Part shown: piece by piece, positions 8,758 to 16,453 of the stretch
How the letters are laid out: each line of letters opens with the position of its first letter
Position numbering within the stretch: the stretch's first letter is position 1
NCBI GenBank assembly: GCA_052388275.1
Contig: JBQTII010000113.1
Location: 1 to 35,236, forward strand
DNA from: JBQTII01 sp052388275
Lineage (GTDB): Bacteria > Actinomycetota > Actinomycetes > Sporichthyales > Sporichthyaceae
Direction of reading: 5' to 3'
DNA: 35,236 bases
The notes under the pieces: generated by a model
Told to the model about the DNA's origin: nothing
The model's input: the letters and a program-made list of their open reading frames with translations, nothing else
Database searches by the model: none
Made by a program: the position numbers and the translations under genes

Positions 8758-9240
8758 TCAGCGAGTCAACTCCCCGACGCGCTCGATTGAGGTCCGCAGC
8801 TGGTCCGGGGTGAGGAACGGCATCATCGGCTTCATTCGCTGGTCGTAGAGGGTGCTCCAGTCGTAGGTCAGGGTTATCGCCGTCCCGCCGGCGGGGTCCG
8901 GGGTCAGTTCCCAGACGAAGGTGTGCCCGCCGGCTTTGATGTCCCCGAGCTTGTCCACGTGGGAGTCCTCGGGGTGCAAGGCGCCGCTCCAGCCGATGCG
9001 CCGGTCAGGTTCGAACTCGGTGAGGTGGATGCGCACCTGGTAGTCGCCCAGAACGTGGTTGTTCATGTCCATAATGAAGTGATCGCCCACCCCGCGCAGC
9101 GTCGAGCCCTCCACCAGCCCGCGCAGCATGCCCGAGCCGTCCAGGTCCTGATGCCGATGCGGATCGGCGAGGAGCGCGAAGATCTGTGCAGGGCTGGCGC
9201 TGACGAATCCGGTGACGACGATCTGTTCCGCCTCGTTCAT
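8758..9240 (-). CDS. SRPBCC (START-like) family protein, paralogue of 5196-5687
   Basis: 160 residues of the SRPBCC helix-grip fold, probably binding a hydrophobic small molecule. The opening IVVTGFVSASPAQIFALLADP is the canonical first strand and helix. FEPDRRIGWSG, GGHTFVWELTPDP and ITLTYDW follow the standard strand order. The open frame continues upstream to 9726, but the upstream part overlaps the DUF3046 gene and recA promoter and does not look like protein. The ATG at 9238-9240 has an AAGGGA site 5-7 nt upstream. Similar in length and motif order to the SRPBCC gene at 5196-5687. The two paralogues bracket the ABC exporter. Confidence 0.87.
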   Translation of the reverse strand: MNEAEQIVVTGFVSASPAQIFALLADPHRHQDLDGSGMLRGLVEGSTLRGVGDHFIMDMNNHVLGDYQVRIHLTEFEPDRRIGWSGALHPEDSHVDKLGDIKAGGHTFVWELTPDPAGGTAITLTYDWSTLYDQRMKPMMPFLTPDQLRTSIERVGELTR

Positions 9241-9336
9241 CCGTTGTCCCTTCGGGATGCGCGTCACCTCAGTTCGCGCATCCAGCCTGGGCGGGGCGGT
9301 GCGCTGTCGGGGTGGGGCTCCAGAAAGACTACCCGC

Positions 9337-9531
9337 GTGCGACTGACCGACTTCTGGGACCGGATGCGCGCCGAGCTCGGTCCGGCCTATGCCGACTCCT
9401 ACGCGCGCGACATGGTGATCGCCGAGCTGGACGGGCGCACCGTGGAGCAGGCGCTGGCGGCCGGGGAGGACCCCAAAGTGGTGTGGCGGGCGGTCTGGAC
9501 GGCCCTGGAACTGCCGCCCGCGAAGCGCTGA
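9337..9531 (+). CDS. DUF3046 protein
   Basis: A 64-residue protein starting MRLTDFWDRM, the hallmark of DUF3046, a small actinobacterial family almost always found just upstream of recA. The conserved YADSYARDMVIAELDGRTVEQAL and the tryptophan pair near the C-terminus (VWRAVWTALELP) are present. Start is GTG at 9337. An in-frame longer version exists but its extra residues are not family-like. The function of the family is unknown. Its steady link to recA-recX suggests a role in, or at least co-inheritance with, recombinational repair. No clear Shine-Dalgarno is seen. Confidence 0.9.
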   Translation: MRLTDFWDRMRAELGPAYADSYARDMVIAELDGRTVEQALAAGEDPKVVWRAVWTALELPPAKR

Positions 9532-9559
9532 ATCGCGCGCCTCGGCGCGTCGCCTGGTA

Positions 9560-9575
9560 TCGAACGCGTGTTCGA
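9560..9575. promoter_or_regulatory. LexA-binding SOS box upstream of recA
   Basis: TCGAACGCGTGTTCGA matches the actinobacterial SOS box TCGAAC-N4-GTTCGA exactly in both half-sites. It lies 142 nt before the recA start, so LexA repression of one recA promoter is expected. Confidence 0.9.
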
Positions 9576-9640
9576 CGTACGGTATCCACAGGCGCCGCAA
9601 GGCCAGGCCGTCGTCCACAGATTTCGCGTAGCCGTGGAGA

Positions 9641-9663
9641 TTGTCGGACCCCCCTGCAAGTGT
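9641..9663 (+). promoter_or_regulatory. Candidate PafBC-dependent (RecA-NDp type) promoter of recA
   Basis: TTGTCGGAC at 9641-9649, then 8 nt, then AAGTGT at 9658-9663. Mycobacterial LexA-independent damage promoters have TTGTCRGTG-N8-TANNNT. Spacing matches and the first seven bases of the upstream block fit. The -10 differs in its first base. It lies downstream of the SOS box and 54 nt before recA. Confidence 0.55.
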
Positions 9664-9716
9664 CGCCGGCGACGACAAACGTCTGAAGATCCTTTCGACC
9701 CGAGGTGGGGAATCCC

Positions 9717-10754
9717 ATGGCTGCACCGGACAAGGGCAAGTCTCTCGACACCGCGCTCACCCAAATTGAGCGCCAGTTCGGTAAGGGCGCGATCATGCGC
9801 CTGGGCGACGAGGTGCGCGCCCCGGCGGAGATCATTCCGACCGGCTCGATCGCCCTCGACGTCGCCCTCGGCATCGGCGGGCTGCCGCGTGGCCGTGTGG
9901 TGGAGATCTACGGCCCGGAGTCCTCCGGCAAGACCACCGTCGCCCTGCATGCGGTGGCGAACGCGCAGAAGCTCGGCGGCGTCGCGGCGTTCATCGACGC
10001 CGAGCACGCCCTGGACCCGGAGTACGCGAAGAAGCTCGGGGTGGACACGGACAACCTGCTCGTGTCCCAGCCGGACACCGGCGAGCAGGCCCTGGAGATC
10101 GCGGACATGCTGATCCGCTCGGGCGCGATCGACATCATCGTGATCGACTCGGTAGCCGCCCTGGTGCCCCGCGCGGAGATCGAGGGCGAGATGGGCGACA
10201 GCCATGTCGGCCTGCAGGCCCGCCTGATGAGCCAGGCCCTGCGCAAGATCACCGGTGCGTTGAACAACTCCAACACCACGGCGATCTTCATCAACCAGTT
10301 GCGCGAAAAAATCGGTGTCATGTTTGGCTCGCCGGAGACCACGACCGGGGGCCGGGCGCTGAAGTTCTACGCCTCGGTGCGCCTGGACGTGCGTCGCATC
10401 GAGACGCTCAAGGACGGTACGGAGCCGGTGGGTAACCGCACCCGGATTAAGGTCGTCAAGAACAAAATGGCCGCGCCGTTCAAGCAGGCGGAGTTCGACA
10501 TCCTCTACGGCATGGGCATCAGCCGCGAGGGCGGCCTGATCGACATGGGTGTCGAGCAGGGCTTCGTGCGCAAGTCCGGTGCCTGGTACACCTACGAGGG
10601 GGACCAACTCGGTCAGGGTAAGGAGAACGCGCGCAAGTTCCTGTGCGATAACCCCGACCTCTCCGATGAGATCGAGAAGAGGATCAAGGAGAAGCTCGGC
10701 GTCGGTCCGCAATTGGACAAGCCCGCCGAGCCCGACGCGCCCGTCGACTTCTGA
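9717..10754 (+). CDS. recA: Recombinase RecA
   Basis: DNA-dependent ATPase that forms filaments on single-stranded DNA, catalyses strand exchange and triggers LexA self-cleavage. 345 residues, full length, no intein. Walker A GPESSGKT is at 66-73. Walker B with IIVIDSVAALVP, the L1 loop region after EGEMGDSHVGLQARLMSQ, and the L2 segment INQLREKIGVMFGSPETTTGG are all present. The open frame starts four codons earlier at a GTG (9705), but ATG at 9717 gives the family N-terminus MAAPDKGKSLDTAL and is preceded by purine-rich GAGGTGGGG. The promoter region carries both a perfect SOS box and a PafBC-like motif. recX follows after 41 nt. Confidence 0.98.
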   Translation: MAAPDKGKSLDTALTQIERQFGKGAIMRLGDEVRAPAEIIPTGSIALDVALGIGGLPRGRVVEIYGPESSGKTTVALHAVANAQKLGGVAAFIDAEHALDPEYAKKLGVDTDNLLVSQPDTGEQALEIADMLIRSGAIDIIVIDSVAALVPRAEIEGEMGDSHVGLQARLMSQALRKITGALNNSNTTAIFINQLREKIGVMFGSPETTTGGRALKFYASVRLDVRRIETLKDGTEPVGNRTRIKVVKNKMAAPFKQAEFDILYGMGISREGGLIDMGVEQGFVRKSGAWYTYEGDQLGQGKENARKFLCDNPDLSDEIEKRIKEKLGVGPQLDKPAEPDAPVDF

Positions 10755-10795
10755 CCGGCGTTTTCTGACCCCAGTTCTGACGGGACGTCATCTCC

Positions 10796-11509
10796 ATGAG
10801 CACGGCGCGCCGGACCCGCAAGGCGATCCCTCCCCACCTGGCGGAGTCCGGCGCGCCGAATCCCGGATCACCACATCCCGGATCACCACATCCCGAATCA
10901 GCGGATCCCGAATCAGCGGATCCCGAATCACCAGATCCCGAATCACCAGATCCCGAATCTGCGGATCCTGGGCCGGTGGCGCCCGCGCGGCCGAAGGCCG
11001 AGCGTCAGGAGCCGGTCGACCCGCAGGAGCGGGCGCGGGAGATCTGCCTGAATCAGCTCTCGCACGGTCCCCGCACCGCGGCGCAACTGGCGCGGGTGCT
11101 CGCGCGCAAGGGCGTCGAGGCCGAGGTAGCGGAGGCGATCCTGGGCCGGCTCACCGAGGTCGGCCTCATCGACGACGAGGCCTTCGCGGCCGCCTGGGTG
11201 CAGTCCCGGCACAGCGGGCGTGGCCTGGCCCGGCGCGCCCTCGCCCACGAACTGCGCACCCGCGGCGTGGAGGCGGGCGTGATCGCCCTAGCGGTCGCCG
11301 AACTGGACCCGGAGCAGGAGCTGGCGACGGCGCGGGCGCTCGCGGTCAAGCGGATCAACGCGACCCGCGGGTTGCAGAGCGCGGTGCGCTATCGCCGGGT
11401 TGCGTCGGTGCTGGCGCGCAAGGGGTACTCCGAGGCGCTCGCCTTCCGCGTGATCCGGGAGGCGCTGGAGGCCGAGGGCGCAGATCTGGAGGGAGTGGAT
11501 ATGCCCTGA
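10796..11509 (+). CDS. recX: Regulatory protein RecX with N-terminal repeat tail
   Basis: RecA modulator (237 residues) that caps or destabilises RecA filaments. The RecX three-helix repeats start near residue 75 (ERAREICLNQLSHGPRTAAQLA) and include the family block GLIDDEAFAAAWVQSR, then GRRGLARRALAHELR-like sequence, and the last helix set YRRVASVLARKGYSEALAF. The first 70 residues are unusual: after a basic start come seven 5-residue repeats (PGSPH or PES[A/P]D) and a Pro/Ala linker, an acidic, proline-rich and surely disordered tail not part of the RecX domain. ATG at 10796, 41 nt after recA, same operon. Confidence 0.95.
   Translation: MSTARRTRKAIPPHLAESGAPNPGSPHPGSPHPESADPESADPESPDPESPDPESADPGPVAPARPKAERQEPVDPQERAREICLNQLSHGPRTAAQLARVLARKGVEAEVAEAILGRLTEVGLIDDEAFAAAWVQSRHSGRGLARRALAHELRTRGVEAGVIALAVAELDPEQELATARALAVKRINATRGLQSAVRYRRVASVLARKGYSEALAFRVIREALEAEGADLEGVDMP
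10862..10966 (+). repeat. Seven tandem 15-bp repeats inside recX
   Basis: Seven units of 15 bp, in frame, encoding residues 23-57. Typical unit is CCCGAATCAGCGGAT. The units are nearly identical at DNA level, including third codon positions (GAA, TCA, GAT, unusual choices here), which points to recent slippage expansion and likely length variation between strains. Confidence 0.9.
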
Positions 11510-11547
11510 CCGGGCAGCGCTGTGGTGCGATCAGGAACCGGGCACCC

Positions 11548-12444
11548 TTATGCCCGCCGCTGGCGCGAGCCAGCGTTGACTCGGCGCTCCAGGAAGACTG
11601 CAAGTCGGCTCAGGACGTAATTGATCGAAATGAAGATGAGGCCGACGACAAAGAACAACTGCAGGGGGTTCTGCAGCGTCTGGATGGCGATGTTCCCGCG
11701 TCGCAGCAGTTCTTCGTAGGCGATGAAGAAGCCCAGTGAGGTGTCCTTGAGGACGACGACGAGTTGGCTGATCAGGGCGGGCGCCATGATGCGCAGCGAC
11801 TGCGGCAGCAACACCAGGCGCAGGGTCTGTGCCCGCGTGAGCCCCACGGCGAGCGCCGCCTCGGTTTGTCCCCGGGGCAGCGCGGCCACCCCGGCGCGGA
11901 TGATCTCCCCGATCACCACAGAGTTGTACGCCGTCAGCCCGATCACCAGGTACCACATCGTCGGCAGGTCGATGCCGAACTCCGGGAAGACCCGCGATAC
12001 GTAGACGACGGCGATGACGACCGGGATGCCCCGCAAGAGCTCCAGGGTCGCGACCACACCCCAGCGGTAGCCTCCGACGCCGACCCGGCGCCCGATGCGG
12101 GCCGCTCGCCCCCGGCCGGGCCGGGCCGTCGTACTCAGGCCCGCGGCCTGCAGGCGGAGGACCGCGAACAGGGTGCCGAAGAACACCGACAGCGCCATGG
12201 CCGCGGCCGCGGCGTTGAGGGTTGCCCGCAGCCCGCCGCCGAGGAAGCGCCACAGGTCACCGAACTGTGGATGTCCGGGGTCGAGGATCGGGCGCCACTT
12301 CTGTCCGTCGAACTGCCCCTGATCGGCCAGGCGGGCAAAGATCGCCGCCGCGAACACCGCCGACGCTGCGACGGTGAGCGCGCTGGCGATCAGGATCCGC
12401 CGCCGGGTCCGCGGCCCCGGCGCGTCGTAGAGAACGGTGCTCAC
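11548..12444 (-). CDS. gluD: Glutamate ABC transporter permease GluD
   Basis: Inner-membrane permease (298 residues) of a polar amino-acid ABC importer. It has an N-terminal basic segment and first membrane helix (ILIASALTVAASAVFAAAIFA), a periplasmic stretch, then the HisMQ-family core. The EAA-type cytoplasmic loop for contact with the ATPase reads EAALAVGLTRAQTLRLVLLPQSLR. The long first extracytoplasmic loop containing GQFDGQKWRPILDP fits GluD of Corynebacterium and Streptomyces. Start is GTG, with its codon overlapping the stop of gluC (12441-12444), so translation is coupled. Last gene of gluABCD, ending 38 nt from the end of recX (convergent). Confidence 0.93.
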   Translation of the reverse strand: MSTVLYDAPGPRTRRRILIASALTVAASAVFAAAIFARLADQGQFDGQKWRPILDPGHPQFGDLWRFLGGGLRATLNAAAAAMALSVFFGTLFAVLRLQAAGLSTTARPGRGRAARIGRRVGVGGYRWGVVATLELLRGIPVVIAVVYVSRVFPEFGIDLPTMWYLVIGLTAYNSVVIGEIIRAGVAALPRGQTEAALAVGLTRAQTLRLVLLPQSLRIMAPALISQLVVVLKDTSLGFFIAYEELLRRGNIAIQTLQNPLQLFFVVGLIFISINYVLSRLAVFLERRVNAGSRQRRA

Positions 12445-13091
12445 CGTGCCACCGCCACCCTGCGCTCGAGCACACCGAACGCCAGTCCGGCGGGGATGGT
12501 GATCAACAGGTAACCCACGGCAACCCCGGTGATCACCGGGAAGGCATCCAGACCCTGGGATCCGGTCAGGGTGTTGATGACACCGAACAGCTCACCCCCG
12601 ACCCCGAAAGCCCCCACGATGGCGGAGTTCTTGATCATCGCGATGGTGGTCGATCCCAACGGCGGTACGACGGAACGCAATGCCTGCGGCAGGACGACAT
12701 GGCGCAGGCCGGCGACGAAGCCCAAGCCGATCGCGCGCGCCGCCTCCGCCTGGCCCAGGGGAACGGCGTTGATCCCGCTGCGGACGGCCTCGCACATGAA
12801 GGCGGCGGTGTAGATGATCAGCGCGCCCACCGCGAAGCGGTAGTAGCTGGCGTTGATGCCGATCTCGGGGATGCCGAACGCGATGAAGAACAGCACCACG
12901 GTGAGCGGGCAGTTGCGGACCAGCGTCACGTAGGCGGTCGCGAACCAGCGCAGCGGCGGGACCGGACCCACCCGCAGGGAAGCCAGCAAGGTCCCCAGCA
13001 GGAAGGATCCGAGCCCGGCCCAGAACGCGATGACCAGGGTCTTGACCAGGCCCGAGCGAAAGAGCGCGAAGTTGTCGAGGACGATGTCCAC
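12441..13091 (-). CDS. gluC: Glutamate ABC transporter permease GluC
   Basis: Permease subunit of 216 residues with about five membrane helices. The EAA loop is QAEAARAIGLGFVAGLRHVVLPQALR. IAFGIPEIGI and the N-terminal MDIVLDNFALFRSGLVKTL are typical for GluC/HisM-type proteins. The start is GTG at 13091 with a GGAAGGGAG stretch rather far upstream. It sits between gluB (54 nt) and gluD (4-nt overlap). GluC and GluD should form the heterodimeric channel. Confidence 0.93.
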   Translation of the reverse strand: MDIVLDNFALFRSGLVKTLVIAFWAGLGSFLLGTLLASLRVGPVPPLRWFATAYVTLVRNCPLTVVLFFIAFGIPEIGINASYYRFAVGALIIYTAAFMCEAVRSGINAVPLGQAEAARAIGLGFVAGLRHVVLPQALRSVVPPLGSTTIAMIKNSAIVGAFGVGGELFGVINTLTGSQGLDAFPVITGVAVGYLLITIPAGLAFGVLERRVAVAR

Positions 13092-13145
13092 GCCGCCGGC
13101 GCGCTCCCTTCCTGGTTGGCGTCGCGTTGGTGAGAGCCCGCGACC

Positions 13146-14129
13146 TCAGGGGGTCGGTGTCGCCGATGCGGCCGGAGCCGCGGATGCGGTGCCCGCTGCG
13201 CTCGGTGCCGGGCTGGGGGCCGGGACCTGACCGCAGGTGTAGAACTCCGGCAGGGTCGGCGCCTCGGGGAATACCTTGCCCGCGGTGGAAGTCCAGGCGG
13301 CCGCGTAGCGACCGTCGCCGGCCGCGGCCGTCAGCACGCCGTGGATGAACTCGCAGAAGGCGAGGTCGCCGTTGGCAATCCCGATTCCATAGGGCTCCTG
13401 GGTGAAGGTCTCACCGGCGAGCTTGAATGCATCGCCGCCGGCGTCGATGAGGCCGAGCAGGATCACGTTGTCGGTGGTGACGGCGTCGACCTGACCGGTG
13501 CGCAACGCGTCGGCGCACTTGGAGTAGACGTCGAACAGGGTCAGCTTCGACTCCTCGATGTAGGTCAGGATGTTCTTCGCCGGGGTCGAACCGGTCACCG
13601 AGCAGACCTTCGCATCCGCGCTGCGCAGCGTGTCCGGCCCGGTGATGGTGGTGTTGTCCTTGGCGACCATCAGCGTCTGCCCGGCGGTGTAGTAGGGCCC
13701 GGCGAAGTCGATCCGTTCGCCGCGCAACGCGTTGATCGTGTAGGTCGCCGCCACCAGGTCGACACGTCCCTGCTCGATCGCCTCCTCACGGACGGCGGAG
13801 GGCGTCTCGATGTAGTTGATCTTGTCGGCGGGGATGCCGAGCGCGTCCGCGATCAGCTTGGCGATCTCGACGTCAAAACCCACTGGCTTGCCGTCGAGAC
13901 CTTTGAGGCCGAACAGCGGCTGGTCGAACTTGGTGCCGACGTTCATCGCCCCCGCTCCCGCGAGCCGGGCCATCGTCGAACCCGCGGGGAACTGCCCGCC
14001 CGCGGCGCTGGTGGCCGGGGTGTCGACGGGCGGCGAGGCGGTGAGGTCGTCCTCGTCGTCGGCGCAGGCCGACAGGGCGAGGCTCAGGGTCAGCGCAGCG
14101 GCTGCGGCGCTCAGGCGGCGGAGTCTCAT
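13146..14129 (-). CDS. gluB: Glutamate-binding lipoprotein GluB
   Basis: Extracellular solute-binding protein (327 residues) anchored as a lipoprotein: basic start MRLRRL, hydrophobic stretch, lipobox LSAC with Cys22. It is followed by an acidic, disordered linker and the bacterial periplasmic family 3 domain: VGTKFDQPLFGLKG, GFDVEIAKLIADALG, GRVDLVAATYTI, ERIDFAGPYYTAGQTL. The C-terminus is an Ala/Pro/Ser-rich tail. It delivers glutamate or related acidic amino acids to GluCD. ATG at 14129 has a GAAGGA site. Order gluA-gluB-gluC-gluD as in Corynebacterium. Confidence 0.94.
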   Translation of the reverse strand: MRLRRLSAAAAALTLSLALSACADDEDDLTASPPVDTPATSAAGGQFPAGSTMARLAGAGAMNVGTKFDQPLFGLKGLDGKPVGFDVEIAKLIADALGIPADKINYIETPSAVREEAIEQGRVDLVAATYTINALRGERIDFAGPYYTAGQTLMVAKDNTTITGPDTLRSADAKVCSVTGSTPAKNILTYIEESKLTLFDVYSKCADALRTGQVDAVTTDNVILLGLIDAGGDAFKLAGETFTQEPYGIGIANGDLAFCEFIHGVLTAAAGDGRYAAAWTSTAGKVFPEAPTLPEFYTCGQVPAPSPAPSAAGTASAAPAASATPTP

Positions 14130-14174
14130 CGTCAGGTGTCCTTCTTCTCGGGGCGTACCGGGTGGGGATGGCGC

Positions 14175-14936
<762 letters not shown>

Positions 14937-14979
14937 GGACGAAACCTAGTGGGTCGGATCACACCCGGTCCGCGCACCG

Positions 14980-14985
14980 TAGGCT
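14980..14985 (+). promoter_or_regulatory. -10 box of a probable leaderless miaB promoter
   Basis: TAGGCT ends 6 nt before the miaB GTG at 14992, and no Shine-Dalgarno is present. This spacing places the transcription start at the start codon. Confidence 0.5.
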
Positions 14986-14991
14986 CGAGCG

Positions 14992-16443
14992 GTGCCGCGC
15001 ACCTACCAGGTCCGCACCTACGGGTGCCAGATGAACGTGCACGACTCCGAGCGCCTCGCCGGTTCGTTGGAGGCGGCCGGCTACCTTCGGGCGGCCGAGG
15101 GAGCGCGGGCCGATGTCGTGGTGTTCAACACCTGCGCGGTCCGGGAGAACGCCGACAACCGCCTCTACGGCAACCTCAGTCATCTGGTCGGAGTCAAGGC
15201 AGCCAACCCGGGGATGCAGATCGCGGTCGGGGGATGCCTGGCGCAAAAAGACCGGGCGGAGATCGTGCGCCGGGCCCCGTACGTGGACGTCGTCTTCGGC
15301 ACCCACAACGTCGGAGCCCTGCCGGTGCTGCTGGAGCGGGCCCGGATCGAGGCCGAGGCGCAGGTCGAGATCCTGGAATCCCTCGACGTTTTCCCCTCCA
15401 CGCTGCCGGCCCGGCGCGAGTCCGCGTACGCGGCCTGGGTGGCGATCTCGGTGGGCTGCAACAACACCTGCACGTTCTGCATCGTGCCCGCCCTGCGCGG
15501 GGCGGAGAAGGATCGGCGCCCCGGCGACATTCTGCGCGAGATCGAGGCGCTGGTGGCCGAGGGCGTCATCGAGGTGACCCTGCTCGGGCAGAACGTGAAC
15601 TCCTACGGCGTGGAGTTCGGCGACCGCGGGGCGTTCGCGAAACTGCTGTGCGCGTGCGGGGACGTCGAGGGCCTGGAGCGGGTGCGCTTCACCAGCCCGC
15701 ACCCGGCCTCGTTCACCGACGACGTCATCGAGGCGATGGCCGCCACGGCGAACGTGATGCCCGCGCTGCACATGCCGCTGCAGTCCGGCAGCGACCGCAT
15801 CCTGCGCGAGATGCGCCGCTCCTACCGGGCCGAGCGATACCTGGGAATCATCGATCGGGTCCGCGCCGCGATGCCGGACGCCGCGATCACCACCGACATC
15901 ATCGTCGGCTTCCCCGGCGAGACCGAGGCCGATTTCCAGGCCACGCTTGATGTCGCCGCCGCGGCGCGCTTCTCCAGTGCGTTCACCTTCCAGTACTTCA
16001 AGCGCCCCGGCACCCCGGCCGCGGACCTACCGGACCAGGTCCCCTCCGGGGTCGTGGCGGAACGGTACGCCCGCCTGGTGACGCTGCTGGAGCAGATCTC
16101 CTGGGACGAGGCGAACAAGCAGGTCGGGCGCAGGGTGGAAGTCCTGGTGGCTGCTGGTGCGGGCAAGAAGGACGCGGCGACGCGGCGCCTTACCGGGCGC
16201 GCCCGCGACAACCGCCTGGTGCACTTCGTCCCCAACGCCACCGCGCCGGACCCGCGTCCGGGCGATGTCGTGCACGCCGAGATCACCTACGCCGCCCCGC
16301 ACCACCTCGTCGCCGACGGCGTGGTCTCCGTGCCCCGGCGCACCCGGGCCGGGGACGCCTGGGAGGCGCAGCAGCAGCAGCCCGTCGGCACAGCTGGGCC
16401 GGGCGTGCTGCTCGGTATGCCCACCGTCGGGAGCAGGACGTAG
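14992..16443 (+). CDS. miaB: tRNA-2-methylthio-N6-dimethylallyladenosine synthase MiaB
   Basis: Radical-SAM methylthiotransferase (483 residues) that converts i6A37 to ms2i6A37 in tRNAs. The N-terminal domain binds one 4Fe-4S cluster through Cys12, Cys48 and Cys82. The radical-SAM cluster motif CNNTCTFC uses Cys156, Cys160 and Cys163. It is followed by PALRGAEKDRRP, the actinobacterial variant. The central barrel (LLGQNVNSYG, HMPLQSGSDRIL, DIIVGFPGETE) and a C-terminal TRAM RNA-binding domain (near 375-440) are present. A Gln-rich tail of about 35 residues follows. GTG start at 14992, probably leaderless. dnaG begins 10 nt after the stop. The usual miaA partner is not in this window. Confidence 0.97.
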   Translation: MPRTYQVRTYGCQMNVHDSERLAGSLEAAGYLRAAEGARADVVVFNTCAVRENADNRLYGNLSHLVGVKAANPGMQIAVGGCLAQKDRAEIVRRAPYVDVVFGTHNVGALPVLLERARIEAEAQVEILESLDVFPSTLPARRESAYAAWVAISVGCNNTCTFCIVPALRGAEKDRRPGDILREIEALVAEGVIEVTLLGQNVNSYGVEFGDRGAFAKLLCACGDVEGLERVRFTSPHPASFTDDVIEAMAATANVMPALHMPLQSGSDRILREMRRSYRAERYLGIIDRVRAAMPDAAITTDIIVGFPGETEADFQATLDVAAAARFSSAFTFQYFKRPGTPAADLPDQVPSGVVAERYARLVTLLEQISWDEANKQVGRRVEVLVAAGAGKKDAATRRLTGRARDNRLVHFVPNATAPDPRPGDVVHAEITYAAPHHLVADGVVSVPRRTRAGDAWEAQQQQPVGTAGPGVLLGMPTVGSRT

Positions 16444-16446
16444 GCT
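16441..16446 (+). promoter_or_regulatory. -10-like box overlapping the miaB stop, before dnaG
   Basis: TAGGCT, whose TAG is the miaB stop codon, lies 7 nt before the dnaG GTG. It is the same hexamer and spacing as at miaB. A leaderless dnaG transcript is possible, but co-transcription with miaB is an alternative. Confidence 0.4.
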
Positions 16447-16453
16447 CCGGCCC

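Noticed and set aside
9582..9619. Two TCCACA motifs resembling DnaA boxes upstream of recA
   Set aside because: Each differs from the consensus by a base and there are only two, in opposite context to an origin. They are likely chance in the recA leader.
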